Origin: Candidatus Kaistella beijingensis
GTDB lineage: Bacteria; Bacteroidota; Bacteroidia; Flavobacteriales; Weeksellaceae
Assembly (NCBI RefSeq): GCF_020084865.1
Contig: NZ_CP071953.1
Location: forward strand, 1,550,001-1,614,000
Length of the DNA stretch: 64,000 nucleotides
Reading direction: 5' to 3'
Positions 17,212 to 27,376 of this stretch are shown here, in pieces. The notes beneath the pieces are model-generated. The model worked only from the letters and a program-made list of their open reading frames with translations, did not search any database and was not told the DNA's origin. Both the position numbers and the translations under genes were made by a program. Each line of letters begins with the position of its first letter. Position 1 is the stretch's first letter.

Positions 17212-18735
17212 TTATTTTGTAGCCGGTGCTTTTTGTTCTTGAGGTGCTTGATTTTGCGGTGCGAGCAAATCATTCTGCAGATGAGCTTCTGGCTGAACCA
17301 TTGGTGCTTTTAACCCTGTTACTTTATCAAGAACGGTCACTATTTCTGGATCACCCAGATTGTAGAAGAAACGGCTTGCAATTTTACCGTCTTTATCAAG
17401 AACGATAAATGAAGGCAATTTGAAACCATAAATACCGAAATCTTTGGCGACTTGTGAATTCAATCCGCCCTCACCATAAAGGTTTGTGCCCGGAATTCCT
17501 TTCAGCATGGCGTTACTCGTTTTTACGAACTGTTCTTTGGTATCATCTACATTCACAAAAGTGAAATTCATTTTCGATTTGTAGAAATTAACAACTTCTT
17601 TTAACACAGGCACCGTGGCTTCAGAAATATAGGGGTTCCAGGAAGCGTAAAACATCACCAAAGTAGGTTTTCCTTTACCGTCGAAAAGTTTATCGGAACT
17701 TCCGTCCTGCTTGATTAATTTTGAGGCAGGAGCTGCTTCGCCAACTTTAGGTCCTGAAATCACAAATAAAACTTTTTCCAAATCTTTTTTGATTTCAGCA
17801 TCTTTAACATTATCCTTGATTACTTTATCAAGTTTCGCAATATTTTCAGCAGGCATTCCCTGTTGAATATCAGTGCTTGAAAGCACGAATCCTAAAAGAT
17901 AATCTTTCGCGAGTTGAGACAGATCCTTTTTGGTGTTGATAAATTTTGCAAAAAGTTCAGAGGTTAATGCTTTACCATCCTTATTATTATCGGTAGCAAA
18001 TGTCTGGAAATCCTGGCTTAATTTGCCTAAGAGATAATTTCTGAAAATGGGCTGACTTCTGAGCATTTTATCAGTATCTCCTTCCAATTTTTTCTCAACA
18101 TCCCTGAAATTTTTAGAAACTTTGAAAGATGGATTTTGCGAAGCCAAACCATGATTCATTTCGTATTGGTTCATCAACCCAAGTAGGCTTGCATGCAGTT
18201 CGTCTTTTTTGAAATCTGCGACCTCACTGTCTGCTGAAGTCTTTTTTGCGGCTGCGTCAATTCCTTTTTCGATATCGTTTTTGATTCTGTCAATTGTTTT
18301 AAGGAAAGTTGCTTCATCTTGAGCTACCATTTCGCCGACATTTACTTTAGCTGCATAACCCTCAAAAAATTTCTGGAATTCTTTCAGTAAATCGTTATTA
18401 TTTTTAGCGTCACCAGTAACGGTAAACTGTTGTGGAAAATTTTGTGCCTGACCTGAAATATTTAGGGTTTGGCCGCCTTTCAAATAAACCATCGCCTGTT
18501 TTCCCGCGTAGGTCATGATATACATTCCATTTTTTGGAGCTTCGAAACTTCCTGTAAAACTTCCTTTAGAATCTACCCCAATATTGGTTAACGGAAGCGT
18601 TGCAACACCAGAAGCTTCGATAAACTCGATTCTTTCAAGAGGTGAACCGCCAGCAAAATTACCTTTAACCTCCACTTTTTTGGAACATGAAACTGCTAAA
18701 ATCGAGAAAAGTAATACTAAAAAATACGTCTTCAT
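17212..18735 (-). CDS. Thioredoxin-fold lipoprotein (TlpA/DUF4369-like), CxxC missing
   Basis: A 507-aa exported lipoprotein: a signal peptide ends in the lipobox LAVSC with Cys at 17. The N-terminal 100 residues are a beta-rich DUF4369-like domain, the middle is helical and charged, and about residues 320-470 are a TlpA/AhpC-like thioredoxin domain (VGEAAPASKLI, then PTLVMFYASWNPYISEATVP). At the place of the usual WCxxC the sequence is WNPYI, so both redox cysteines are gone. The tail is rich in Q, P and A. A non-redox, binding or structural role in the cell envelope is more likely than disulfide exchange. A TATTTTTG box lies at 18756-18763 on the minus strand. Confidence 0.82.
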   Translation of the reverse strand: MKTYFLVLLFSILAVSCSKKVEVKGNFAGGSPLERIEFIEASGVATLPLTNIGVDSKGSFTGSFEAPKNGMYIMTYAGKQAMVYLKGGQTLNISGQAQNFPQQFTVTGDAKNNNDLLKEFQKFFEGYAAKVNVGEMVAQDEATFLKTIDRIKNDIEKGIDAAAKKTSADSEVADFKKDELHASLLGLMNQYEMNHGLASQNPSFKVSKNFRDVEKKLEGDTDKMLRSQPIFRNYLLGKLSQDFQTFATDNNKDGKALTSELFAKFINTKKDLSQLAKDYLLGFVLSSTDIQQGMPAENIAKLDKVIKDNVKDAEIKKDLEKVLFVISGPKVGEAAPASKLIKQDGSSDKLFDGKGKPTLVMFYASWNPYISEATVPVLKEVVNFYKSKMNFTFVNVDDTKEQFVKTSNAMLKGIPGTNLYGEGGLNSQVAKDFGIYGFKLPSFIVLDKDGKIASRFFYNLGDPEIVTVLDKVTGLKAPMVQPEAHLQNDLLAPQNQAPQEQKAPATK

Positions 18736-18821
18736 TATTTAAATTTAAATTTTCGCAAAAATAACTTTTTCAATCCTTTAAAGAAAATATTATTGATTAT
18801 TTGTGAAAGATTTAACAACGA

Positions 18822-18855
18822 AAAATCGCTCCCAATAAACATTGAAAGCGATTTT
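18822..18855 (-). terminator. Terminator after sdhB
   Basis: Stem AAAATCGCT/AGCGATTTT (18822-18830 with 18847-18855), loop of 16, 20 bp after the sdhB stop. The flanking A/T runs fit a factor-independent terminator, though the loop is large. Confidence 0.65.
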
Positions 18856-18874
18856 AACTATTAAAAAAGAAATT

Positions 18875-19642
18875 TTAACCTTTATCCACCATTGCTCCCA
18901 TAAACTCGCGGTTCATTCTTGCAATTACCTCCAAAGAAATTCCTTTCGGACATTCTACTTCGCAAGCTCCGGTGTTGGAACAGTTTCCGAATCCTTCTTC
19001 ATCCATTGCGGCAACCATCGATAAAACTCTTCTTTTCGCCTCAACCTGACCTTGTGGAAGCAATGCATATTGGGAAACTTTTGCTCCAACAAACAGCATC
19101 GCTGAACCATTTTTACAAGTCGCAACACACGCTCCACAACCGATACAAGCTGCAGCGTCCATCGCCTTATCTGCTTCAGGTTTTGGAACTAAAATATTAT
19201 TGGCATCGGTTGTTCTTCCGGAAGTGTTTACCGAAATAAATCCACCTGCAGCCATTACTCTATCGAATGCACTTCTGTCCACCACCAAATCTTTAATGAT
19301 TGGGAACGCCGCACTTCTCCAAGGTTCAATGGTGATGGTTTCACCGTCTTTGAACATTCTCATGTGTAACTGACAAGTCGTAATTCCAGTATCCGGACCG
19401 TGAGGACGACCGTTGATGTAAAGGGAACACATTCCGCAGATTCCTTCGCGACAGTCGTGGTCGAAAGCTACAGGTTCGCTTCCGTTGTTCACCAGTTGCT
19501 CGTTGAGCATATCCAACATTTCGAGGAATGATGAATCGGTAGAAACGTCAGAAAGTTTGTAGGTTTCAAACTGTCCTTTTGATTTATTGTTTTTCTGTCT
19601 CCAAATTTTCAGAGTCAGATTTAAGCCTTTTTTTGTACTCAT
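18875..19642 (-). CDS. sdhB: Succinate dehydrogenase/fumarate reductase iron-sulfur subunit
   Basis: A 255-aa electron-transfer subunit that links the flavoprotein to the membrane haem subunit. The N-terminal [2Fe-2S] cluster ligands are in [20 protein letters not shown] (about residues 65-84). The two C-terminal clusters are held by [14 protein letters not shown] (about 167) and [15 protein letters not shown] (about 220). It is the last gene of sdhCAB, 21 bp after sdhA. The subtype, with a single cytochrome b subunit, is the Bacteroidota-type enzyme; succinate oxidation in an aerobic TCA cycle is the likely direction, since gltA is present nearby. Confidence 0.95.
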   Translation of the reverse strand: MSTKKGLNLTLKIWRQKNNKSKGQFETYKLSDVSTDSSFLEMLDMLNEQLVNNGSEPVAFDHDCREGICGMCSLYINGRPHGPDTGITTCQLHMRMFKDGETITIEPWRSAAFPIIKDLVVDRSAFDRVMAAGGFISVNTSGRTTDANNILVPKPEADKAMDAAACIGCGACVATCKNGSAMLFVGAKVSQYALLPQGQVEAKRRVLSMVAAMDEEGFGNCSNTGACEVECPKGISLEVIARMNREFMGAMVDKG

Positions 19643-19663
19643 TTTCTTTACTGTTTTTGGAGA

Positions 19664-21676
19664 TTATTTATAACTTCTTGTTTTCACTTCGATATTTTCG
19701 TAAACCAAATCTTCTTTGTGAAGGATTTCAGCATTAATATCTTCTCCATTATATTCCCAACACGAAACAAATTTGAAATTTGCATCATCTCTTTCAGCTT
19801 CTCCTTCTGGTGTTGCGTGATCCCAACGGAAATGTCCACCGCAAGATTCTTCTCTTGTTAAAGCATCTTTCGCCATCAGTTGACCCAATTCCAAGAAGTC
19901 TGCAACACGGAATGCTTTTTCCAATTCAGGATTCATTTCGTCGTTGGAACCTGGAACTCTAACGTCTTTCCAAAATTCTTTTCTTACTTCTTCGATTTCA
20001 GAAATCGCTTCACTCAAACCTTCCGGAGTTCTTCCCATTCCTACTTTGTTCCACATGATGTGGCCCAATTTTTTGTGGAAGTAATCAACCGAATGTTTTC
20101 CTTTATTATTAAGGAAGAAATGGATTTTGTCTTTCACTTCTTTTTCAGCAGCGTCAAAATCTGCTGTATTTGTTGGAATTGCTCCTGTTCTGATGTCCGC
20201 AGAAAGATAATCCGCAATCGTGTAAGGAAGCACGAAATAACCGTCTGCTAAACCTTGCATCAATGCAGAAGCACCCAATCTGTTTGCACCGTGGTCGGAG
20301 AAATTCGCCTCGCCAATCACGAAACATCCTGGAATTGTGGACTGCAAGTTATAATCAACCCAAACTCCGCCCATTGTGTAGTGAACTGCAGGATAAATCT
20401 TCATCGGCGTTACATAAGGATTGTCTGCCGTAATTTTTTCGTACATTACGAAAAGGTTTCCGTATTTTTCTTCCACCCACGCTTTTCCTAAATCGTAAAT
20501 CTGCTGTTGAGACGGGTTGTGAATATTTTTTTCCAAAGCGGCTTCTTTTCCTTTTTTCATAATTTCCGTAGAGAAATCTAGGAAAACGCCTTCTTTCGTA
20601 TCATTATTTTCAATTCCGTAACCTGCATCACATCTTTCTTTTGCTGCTCTGGAAGCCACATCACGAGGAACCAAGTTTCCGAAAGCCGGATATCTTCTTT
20701 CCAAGTAATAATCACGGTCTTCTTCTTTAATATTTTCCGGTCTTAATCTTCCTTCGCGAATCGCTACAGCATCTTCAATGTTTTTTGGAACCCAAATTCG
20801 TCCTGAGTTTCTTAAAGATTCCGACATTAAAGTTAATTTCGATTGCTGCGTTCCGTGAACCGGAATACAAGTCGGGTGAATCTGCACATAACAAGGATTT
20901 GCGAAATACGCTCCTTTTTTATGAATTTTCCAAGAGGCTGAAACGTTGGAACCCATCGCGTTGGTAGAAAGGAAATAGACATTTCCGTAACCTCCGGAAG
21001 CGATAACGACTGCGTGTGCAGAATGTCTTTCGATTTCTCCGGTTACTAAATTTCTTGCGATAATTCCTCTCGCTTTTCCGTCAACAACTACCAATTCAAG
21101 CATTTCGTGACGGTTGTACATTTTTATTTTTCCTTTTCCGATTTGTCGGCTCATTGCGGAATATGCTCCCAACAATAATTGCTGCCCGGTTTGACCTTTT
21201 GCGTAGAAAGTTCTTTTCACCTGAACACCACCGAAGGAACGGTTATCCAATTGTCCGCCGTATTCTCTACCGAAAGGAACACCTTGCGCAACACACTGGT
21301 CGATGATATTTCCGGAAACTTCTGCTAAACGATATACGTTTGCTTCTCTTGCGCGGTAATCGCCACCTTTTATCGTGTCGTAAAATAATCTGTAGATAGA
21401 GTCACCATCGTTTTGATAATTTTTTGCTGCGTTGATCCCTCCTTGAGCCGCGATAGAGTGCGCTCTTCTTGGTGAATCCTGGTAGCAAAATGCTTTTACA
21501 TTATAGCCTTGCTCCGCCAAAGTTGCGGCTGCAGAACCACCTGCAAGTCCGGTTCCCACCACAATAATATCAATTTTATCGCGGTTGTTTGGTGCAACCA
21601 AGTTCATGTGGTCTTTATGATTTTTCCATTTGTCCGCTAAAGGACCTGCCGGAATTTTTGAATCTAATACTCCCAT
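19664..21676 (-). CDS. sdhA: Succinate dehydrogenase/fumarate reductase flavoprotein subunit
   Basis: The 670-aa catalytic subunit binds FAD covalently and oxidises succinate to fumarate. The N-terminal Rossmann motif is [20 protein letters not shown] (about residue 40). The flavin-linking His lies in [18 protein letters not shown] (about 70-87). Active-site blocks [11 protein letters not shown] (about 267) and [17 protein letters not shown] (about 465) are intact. The length and the long C-terminal region fit the Bacteroidota/epsilon type. It lies 12 bp after sdhC. Confidence 0.96.
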   Translation of the reverse strand: MGVLDSKIPAGPLADKWKNHKDHMNLVAPNNRDKIDIIVVGTGLAGGSAAATLAEQGYNVKAFCYQDSPRRAHSIAAQGGINAAKNYQNDGDSIYRLFYDTIKGGDYRAREANVYRLAEVSGNIIDQCVAQGVPFGREYGGQLDNRSFGGVQVKRTFYAKGQTGQQLLLGAYSAMSRQIGKGKIKMYNRHEMLELVVVDGKARGIIARNLVTGEIERHSAHAVVIASGGYGNVYFLSTNAMGSNVSASWKIHKKGAYFANPCYVQIHPTCIPVHGTQQSKLTLMSESLRNSGRIWVPKNIEDAVAIREGRLRPENIKEEDRDYYLERRYPAFGNLVPRDVASRAAKERCDAGYGIENNDTKEGVFLDFSTEIMKKGKEAALEKNIHNPSQQQIYDLGKAWVEEKYGNLFVMYEKITADNPYVTPMKIYPAVHYTMGGVWVDYNLQSTIPGCFVIGEANFSDHGANRLGASALMQGLADGYFVLPYTIADYLSADIRTGAIPTNTADFDAAEKEVKDKIHFFLNNKGKHSVDYFHKKLGHIMWNKVGMGRTPEGLSEAISEIEEVRKEFWKDVRVPGSNDEMNPELEKAFRVADFLELGQLMAKDALTREESCGGHFRWDHATPEGEAERDDANFKFVSCWEYNGEDINAEILHKEDLVYENIEVKTRSYK

Positions 21677-21688
21677 TTTAATTGAAAA

Positions 21689-22357
21689 TTATTGAGTTAC
21701 GTAATGAAAAATTGCGATGAAGATAAAACCTGCAGGAATCAGGATGGAATACCAATTTCCTAAAGCCTTAATCACCGGTGTATATTTTGGATGTCTTGCT
21801 CCGATGGACTGGAACGACGATTGGAAACCGTGCGCCAAATGTAAACCAAGCAAAACAAAAGAAATTACATAAAGTACCACTCTCCAAATCTCTCCAAATT
21901 TTGCGTGAAGTTCACCCCAAAATCTTGTCATATCATTTGGATCTCCTTCTCCTGGAACATATTTGTAAGTCATTTCATGTGCCCAGAAATCATACATGTG
22001 AAGTGCAAGAAACGCCAAAATCACGGCTCCGGAAATAATCATATTTCTCGACATCCACGTTGAATTTGCTGCAGAACCGTTTACTGCGTATTTTACAGGT
22101 CTTGCTTTGTTGTTTTTCATTTCTAAAACGAAGCCCATGATGAAGTGAAAGAACACCGCAAAAACTAAAATAGGCTGCATCAGAAACTGAACCGCGGGAT
22201 TGTAACCCATAAAATAGGACGCACTGTTGAACGCATCTTCGCTGAAAACCGAGAGCATATTAACCGAAAGGTGCATCACAAGAAAAATCAGCAAAAACAT
22301 TGCGGACAATGCCATTGCATACTTTCTACCGATGGTAGAACTCGTTAAACCTGCCAT
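21689..22357 (-). CDS. sdhC: Succinate dehydrogenase cytochrome b subunit
   Basis: A 222-aa membrane subunit with five predicted helices that anchors SdhAB and passes electrons between menaquinone and the iron-sulfur subunit. It is the fused, di-haem b558 type (one membrane protein instead of SdhC plus SdhD). Haem-ligating histidines are likely among MHLSVNM (helix 1), FHFIMGF (helix 2), ALHMYDFWAHEM (helix 3), LLGLHLAHGFQS (helix 4) and AIFHYVTQ (helix 5). First gene of the operon. Confidence 0.92.
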   Translation of the reverse strand: MAGLTSSTIGRKYAMALSAMFLLIFLVMHLSVNMLSVFSEDAFNSASYFMGYNPAVQFLMQPILVFAVFFHFIMGFVLEMKNNKARPVKYAVNGSAANSTWMSRNMIISGAVILAFLALHMYDFWAHEMTYKYVPGEGDPNDMTRFWGELHAKFGEIWRVVLYVISFVLLGLHLAHGFQSSFQSIGARHPKYTPVIKALGNWYSILIPAGFIFIAIFHYVTQ

Positions 22358-22382
22358 AAAATTTGATTATTTTGAATTTTCA

Positions 22383-22390
22383 CAAAGTTA
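22383..22390 (-). promoter_or_regulatory. Likely sdhCAB promoter -7 box
   Basis: Minus-strand TAACTTTG fits TAnnTTTG and lies 26 bp before the sdhC start. The -33 part is weak. Confidence 0.5.
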
Positions 22391-22494
22391 AAGAATTGTT
22401 AAGGTAACTAAAAGTGAGATTCGTCAGAATTTTACAGTTTGTAATGTTTCTAAATAAGAGGTGCGAGGATTCGGGTTTGCAAGGTTTTTGAAAT

Positions 22495-24303
22495 TTATTT
22501 CATACGATACTCCACTCCATTAATCCTTATTTTTTCAGTTTCTTTTGGAATAACTCTTATTTCAAAATTATTTGTTCTTCTTGAAGTTAGATAGGGTTCA
22601 ATCAGATAAGTTTTTATCTTTTCCAAATTTGATTTTTCAGAAATTAGGAATTGGACTTTATCCTTATTTTTAATTGAAACAATTTGTTCTTTGAAATATT
22701 GATGAACTAAAACTTCATTAATTTGATTGGCCCTAAAATTCAGAAAAAACCTTAAAGCAATAAAAACCGCGAGATAATAAGCCACTTTCGAAACATTGTT
22801 GATATTGAATTTTTGAATGGCAAATCTTAAATAATAAATGATGATGAATGCAGCCAAAACCTCCAAAAGCGTGATTGGAATCATTTTGTGAAACGCGAAA
22901 TCAATGTCAGCGAAAAAGTGAATCAGCTTCAAAATCCAAGTCACGCTGAAATCATACAGTACATTAATCCAGGAAAATTGAAGCGAAAATGTGATTAAAA
23001 CCGTCATCAACAAAGCAAAAACTATCAAAATTTCCGCAAAAGTAATCACCACCAAATTGGCCAAAATCGAAATAAAAGACCACTGATGAAAATAATAAAT
23101 CACCAATGGAAGCGTCGCAATCTGTGCCGCAAAGCTCACAGAAATAATGTTGATTAATGTATTTTGGAATTTGTTTTTAGGTTTTGGCAGATATTTTAAA
23201 ATCGGCTTATTTAACCAAAAAATTCCCAGAACCGCTAAAAAACTCAGTTGAAACCCTACATCAAAAAGTTGGTTGGTATCTGCAATTAGTATCGCAAACG
23301 CTGCCACCGCCATCGAATGTAGCAAATCGGCTTTCCGTTGCAGCAACACATAAATGTAGTAACACGAAATCATCATACAACTCCGAACAACCGAACTTCC
23401 ATAATCTATGAAAATTGCAAACGTCCAAATTAAAAGCAGCGCGACAACAATCTTTATATTTCTAAGTTTTACTGGAAACACTGGTTTTAAAAGAATCAAA
23501 ATCAGCCAGAAAATCACCGCCATGTGAGAACCAGAAATCGCCAAAATGTGCATCAAACCTGATTTCTGAAAATCCTGCACGGTTTCTTTGTCCATTTCAG
23601 TTCGGTCGGCGAGGATGATTCCCTTGGTGAATTCACGGGTTCTTTTGCTTAAAGCCGATTGATCGATTTTTTTTAAAGTTTCCAAGCGTTTTTGTCGAAT
23701 TTTTTCAGCTAAGGTAAGGTCGTTTCTTTTTGCACTTTGATAGGAATTCGGAAGATAGCATTGAAAATAAATATCTCTTCTCGCCAAATATTTCCCATAA
23801 TCAAACTGGAAATCGCTGTACGGTTTTTGGATTTTATTGATGTACACTTCACCTTTGTAATAATGCTGAAAATCGAGGTCTTTTTCCTCTTTCGGCATGG
23901 AAAGAACGCTTTGAAAAAACTCTTTGTTGCTCCATGCAGCCACTTCATAACGTTTATTTTTCTCGTTGGAATTCAATTTTTTAGTAATTTTAAAATAGAT
24001 GAATTCCTTTCCTTGAAGGTCTGGAATTTTTGGTTTTTGCATCTTTAGGAAATGTGCGAAAATTCCTAATGAAAAGAAAAGCAAAAGCAGTGAGGTATAC
24101 CGAAATTTATGAAAGTAGAAGTTTTTAATAAAAAAAGAAAAAAGCGTTAAAAAACTGAAAACCAGAAAAATATAAATTGTTTTTTCAGCCAAATAATATT
24201 CATCCTGCAAGAAAATTCCTAGAATAAACGAAACGCAGAGAATGAGTAGAGGTTGTTTGTTCAATTGGTGTTTTAAGGTAAAATTACCAAATTGCTCTGA
24301 CAA
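22495..24303 (-). CDS. comEC: ComEC/Rec2-family membrane protein (DNA uptake channel)
   Basis: A 602-aa inner-membrane protein. After two or three N-terminal helices comes an OB-like soluble part (about residues 90-190), then the Competence domain with the hallmark block HILAISGSHMAVIFWLILIL (about 250), preceded by GIILADRTEMD, and about seven more helices. ComEC forms the channel that brings single-stranded DNA into the cytoplasm. The C-terminal metallo-beta-lactamase-like nuclease domain of longer ComEC proteins is absent; only a short soluble tail of about 90 residues follows the last helix. It lies 14 bp downstream of lpxB, likely cotranscribed. Confidence 0.88.
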   Translation of the reverse strand: MSEQFGNFTLKHQLNKQPLLILCVSFILGIFLQDEYYLAEKTIYIFLVFSFLTLFSFFIKNFYFHKFRYTSLLLLFFSLGIFAHFLKMQKPKIPDLQGKEFIYFKITKKLNSNEKNKRYEVAAWSNKEFFQSVLSMPKEEKDLDFQHYYKGEVYINKIQKPYSDFQFDYGKYLARRDIYFQCYLPNSYQSAKRNDLTLAEKIRQKRLETLKKIDQSALSKRTREFTKGIILADRTEMDKETVQDFQKSGLMHILAISGSHMAVIFWLILILLKPVFPVKLRNIKIVVALLLIWTFAIFIDYGSSVVRSCMMISCYYIYVLLQRKADLLHSMAVAAFAILIADTNQLFDVGFQLSFLAVLGIFWLNKPILKYLPKPKNKFQNTLINIISVSFAAQIATLPLVIYYFHQWSFISILANLVVITFAEILIVFALLMTVLITFSLQFSWINVLYDFSVTWILKLIHFFADIDFAFHKMIPITLLEVLAAFIIIYYLRFAIQKFNINNVSKVAYYLAVFIALRFFLNFRANQINEVLVHQYFKEQIVSIKNKDKVQFLISEKSNLEKIKTYLIEPYLTSRRTNNFEIRVIPKETEKIRINGVEYRMK

Positions 24304-24317
24304 AATCTACCGTGAAA

Positions 24318-25424
24318 TCACCCATTTACAATAATTTCTGCAGCGTGATCACTTGCTCCTTTTCCGCCTAATTTTTCACGAAGTGCTTCATAGTTTTTAA
24401 GCATTTTTGTGCGGTTTTCTCCTTCAAAAATTTTAGTTAATTCTTTTACCAAATTATTGGTGTTCAGTTCATTTTGAATAAGTTCCGTCACAATTTCTTC
24501 ATCCATAATTAAGTTGACTAACGAAATGTATTTGATGTTTTTCACCACTCGTTTTCCAATTTCATAAGAAATTTTGGAACTTCTGTAGCAAACCACTTCT
24601 GGGATATTTAAAAGTGCTGTTTCCAAGGTTGCCGTTCCCGAAGTCACCAAAGCCGCTTTTGAACTCCTCAATAAATCGTACGTTTTATTGGAAACGAAAT
24701 GTACATTTTCATCCACAAATTTTTGGTAGAAACTTTTGGGTAAACTTGGCGCACCCGCAATTACAAATTGATGTTTCGGGAAATAAGGACGAACCGAAAG
24801 CATGATTTGTAACATCTTTTCAACTTCTTGCTCCCTCGAACCCGGAAGAAGCGCAATAATTTCTTTTTCGTTTAGATTATTTTCTGATTTGAATTTTTGT
24901 AAGTCCAATGTTGGCAAATCAGAAATCGCATCAAGCAAAGGATGTCCCACGAAATGGGCTTCAACTTGATGTTTTTTATAGAAATCCTTCTCGAAGGGAA
25001 GAATTACGAGCATCTCATCGACGAACTTTTTGATTTTCTCGACGCGGCCTTCTTTCCAGGCCCAAAGCTGTGGTGAAATGTAATAGACGATTTTGATTCC
25101 AAGACTTTTTGCAAATTCCGCAATCCTTAAATTAAAGCCGGGATAATCTACCAAAACCAAAACATCGGGTTTATATTTCTGAATATCTTCTTTACAGAAT
25201 TTAATGTTTTTAAGTATGGTATTCAGATTTTTCGCAACTTCTAAAAAACCCATGAATGCTAAATCTTTGTAATGTTTCACGGGAGAAATTCCGGCAACTT
25301 TCTGCATTAAATCTCCGCCCCAAAATCTAAACTCTGCGTTGGAATCTTTTTTCAGAATCGACTTCATTAGATTGGAGGCATGCAAATCTCCTGATGCTTC
25401 TCCTGCGATGATGTAGTATTTCAA
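24318..25424 (-). CDS. lpxB: Lipid-A-disaccharide synthase
   Basis: LpxB joins UDP-2,3-diacylglucosamine and lipid X to make the lipid A disaccharide at the inner membrane. The 368-aa protein (E. coli 382) starts with the signature YYIAGEASGDLHASNLMKSI. It has the family blocks FWGGDLMQKVAG, LVDYPGFNLRIAEFAK (about 92), YYISPQLWAWKEGRV (about 115), ALLPGSREQEVEKML (about 190) and SGTATLETALL (about 262). The start codon is preceded by a TCAAATC tandem array only 5 nt away. Confidence 0.95.
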   Translation of the reverse strand: MKYYIIAGEASGDLHASNLMKSILKKDSNAEFRFWGGDLMQKVAGISPVKHYKDLAFMGFLEVAKNLNTILKNIKFCKEDIQKYKPDVLVLVDYPGFNLRIAEFAKSLGIKIVYYISPQLWAWKEGRVEKIKKFVDEMLVILPFEKDFYKKHQVEAHFVGHPLLDAISDLPTLDLQKFKSENNLNEKEIIALLPGSREQEVEKMLQIMLSVRPYFPKHQFVIAGAPSLPKSFYQKFVDENVHFVSNKTYDLLRSSKAALVTSGTATLETALLNIPEVVCYRSSKISYEIGKRVVKNIKYISLVNLIMDEEIVTELIQNELNTNNLVKELTKIFEGENRTKMLKNYEALREKLGGKGASDHAAEIIVNG

Positions 25425-25428
25425 TGTA

Positions 25429-25455
25429 GATTTGAGATTTGAGATTTGAGATTTT
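25429..25455 (-). repeat. Period-7 array in the lpxB leader
   Basis: Three full 7-mers GATTTGA on the plus strand (TCAAATC on the transcribed strand) plus a partial fourth. The array ends 5 nt before the lpxB start codon, where a ribosome-binding site would normally lie. Confidence 0.8.
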
Positions 25456-25507
25456 AAAAAAACAAATCAAATATTTAACTTAATTTTGTTTCAAAGATAA
25501 AATAAAA

Positions 25508-26017
25508 ATGGCAGAAGATTTCGAAATAAAAAATAAGGTGGCAGAAAGCGGTTTGGTGAATTTCGACCTTTCCAAACTAGTTCCGAAAGGGAAAAGAATC
25601 GGGATTGACCTGAAGGATTTTCTTTTTGAAGGGTTGATTTTAAGGGAAAAGGACTTCCGAGAAAAAGTGGCTTCTTTGAATACAGAAGATTATGCAGATT
25701 CCTATGTTTACATCTACAATTCTGCTGATGTGATTGTTCCACTTTGGGCTTACTTTCTGATTACTGCAAAATTAACAGACTCCGCCAAAAAAATTGTTTA
25801 CGGAAATCGTGAGGATTTGGAAGTTTTGTTAATGCACAACGCAATCCAAACTTATGATTATACGGATTTGATGCAGAAAAGAGTTTTGGTTAAAGGCTGT
25901 TCCGATGAATCGATTCCCGAAAACGCCTACATCGAATTGGTGGAACAACTGAAACCCATCGTGAAATCCCTGATGTTCGGCGAAGCGTGTTCGAATGTAC
26001 CGATTTTTAAGAATTAG
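25508..26017 (+). CDS. DUF2480-family protein
   Basis: A 169-aa cytoplasmic protein of a family (DUF2480) found almost only in Bacteroidota; function unknown. Features are the FDLSKLVPKGKRIGIDLKDF start, acidic and aromatic YADSYVYIYNSADVIVPLWA near residue 65, and a C-terminal Cys pair region (VKGCSD, GEACSNVP). No signal peptide or membrane segment. A plus-strand TAATTTTG box lies at 25481-25488. Divergent from lpxB, and 2 bp before the next gene. Confidence 0.8.
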   Translation: MAEDFEIKNKVAESGLVNFDLSKLVPKGKRIGIDLKDFLFEGLILREKDFREKVASLNTEDYADSYVYIYNSADVIVPLWAYFLITAKLTDSAKKIVYGNREDLEVLLMHNAIQTYDYTDLMQKRVLVKGCSDESIPENAYIELVEQLKPIVKSLMFGEACSNVPIFKN

Positions 26018-26019
26018 AT

Positions 26020-27288
26020 ATGAGTTCAAAGTATTTTCCGTACACCATATTTTTTATTTTTATTTTTTTGTACGCGATCGGAAGTTTTAGCAGGATTCCC
26101 TTCGGTGATTGTGTGGGGTACATTTATACCACAGAAACAGAAAAGTTTGTTAATGCCTTTACTTCTACTTCTCACCTCTTGTACATCAATTCCACCATCA
26201 TCATCAAAAAAATGTTGGGTTTTGACGCTGTACTGTCACACCGTTTTTTGATCATTGTTTCAGCTGCATTCACCGTTTTTATTCTCTATAAGATTACACA
26301 GTTGTTTTCTGTTAAACCATGGGTGTCCATTACCACCTCTATTGTTTTCGGGTTGAGTTTTACGTTTTGGCGAAATGCTGAAATTGTGGAAGTTTATACA
26401 TTTAACACCTTTTTGATTGCGCTTTTCCTTTATTCTATGGTCTTAAGCTTCCAACAAAAAAATTCTTCTTATTATATAAGTTTAAGCGGTTTTTTTCTTG
26501 GTTTGAGCCTATGGTCTCACATTCAGAACATTTTTTTTATACCTTCTTTTTTACTTTTTTTATATTACTTCAGGACACAGCGAAAAAGCATTTTTATCTC
26601 GTTATTCCTATTCATATTGCTTTTTTCCTTAATGTTTGTTGTAAATCAAATAAGCGGACTTGCATTATTATCGCCTTTCACTTCCGACCAAGGAGTTAGC
26701 TGGGTGCAGGATTCTTTGGAAAAAGACCTGAAAACCTACACCAAAGACGTGGGCGTTTCCATTCTATATTTACTGTACAATTTTAATATCTTCACTTTTT
26801 TCGGAATTATTGGGGTGGGTGAACTTTACCGGTATAACAAGAAAATATTTTACCTTTTATTTATTGCAGGTACTTTGAATTTTGGCTTCGCAACATTTTA
26901 CGCGGTTTCCGATAATTATGTCTTCTTTATCCCTGCCTATCTCATTTTTGCTATTGGAATCGGGCTTGGATTAAAAAGATTTAAAAACTCTGTTTCTATA
27001 AGGAGACTGGTTATTTTATCACTATTCATCCCTCTTTTTTATTGTTTAACATTCTATTTTGTTTCAAATATTCCTCAAAGTGTTTCCTTCCAGGAAAAAA
27101 AATCTTATAAAGGCGGGTTGAGCTACTATCTTCTACCATGGATGAGCAACAATGTCGGCATTTTAGAATTCACTATTGAAAAAAGGCATGCACCCGAACC
27201 AATAAACTGGATGACCGCAAGCGCAATAGAATTTATTGAATTGAAAAAATCCCAAGGTTATACATTGGAAGAAATCAAAAAACTTTAA
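26020..27288 (+). CDS. Membrane glycosyltransferase-like protein (DUF2723/GT-C fold)
   Basis: A 422-aa protein with about ten membrane helices. An acidic residue early in the first periplasmic loop (FGDCVGYIYTTETEKF, about residue 30) and the block FTFWRNAEIVEVYTFNTFL near 125 resemble DUF2723 proteins, a GT-C branch related to protein O-mannosyltransferases that use lipid-linked sugars. It is much shorter than typical DUF2723 proteins and lacks their long soluble tail. Substrate unknown. A two-base gap to the DUF2480 gene suggests cotranscription. Confidence 0.7.
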   Translation: MSSKYFPYTIFFIFIFLYAIGSFSRIPFGDCVGYIYTTETEKFVNAFTSTSHLLYINSTIIIKKMLGFDAVLSHRFLIIVSAAFTVFILYKITQLFSVKPWVSITTSIVFGLSFTFWRNAEIVEVYTFNTFLIALFLYSMVLSFQQKNSSYYISLSGFFLGLSLWSHIQNIFFIPSFLLFLYYFRTQRKSIFISLFLFILLFSLMFVVNQISGLALLSPFTSDQGVSWVQDSLEKDLKTYTKDVGVSILYLLYNFNIFTFFGIIGVGELYRYNKKIFYLLFIAGTLNFGFATFYAVSDNYVFFIPAYLIFAIGIGLGLKRFKNSVSIRRLVILSLFIPLFYCLTFYFVSNIPQSVSFQEKKSYKGGLSYYLLPWMSNNVGILEFTIEKRHAPEPINWMTASAIEFIELKKSQGYTLEEIKKL

Positions 27289-27376
27289 CAATATTTTATA
27301 TTTTAAACGGTAGCAAGGGGAATAATTTTTGGTAACTTTGATTCTCAGTTTTTAAACAATTTAAAATAAACAAACT

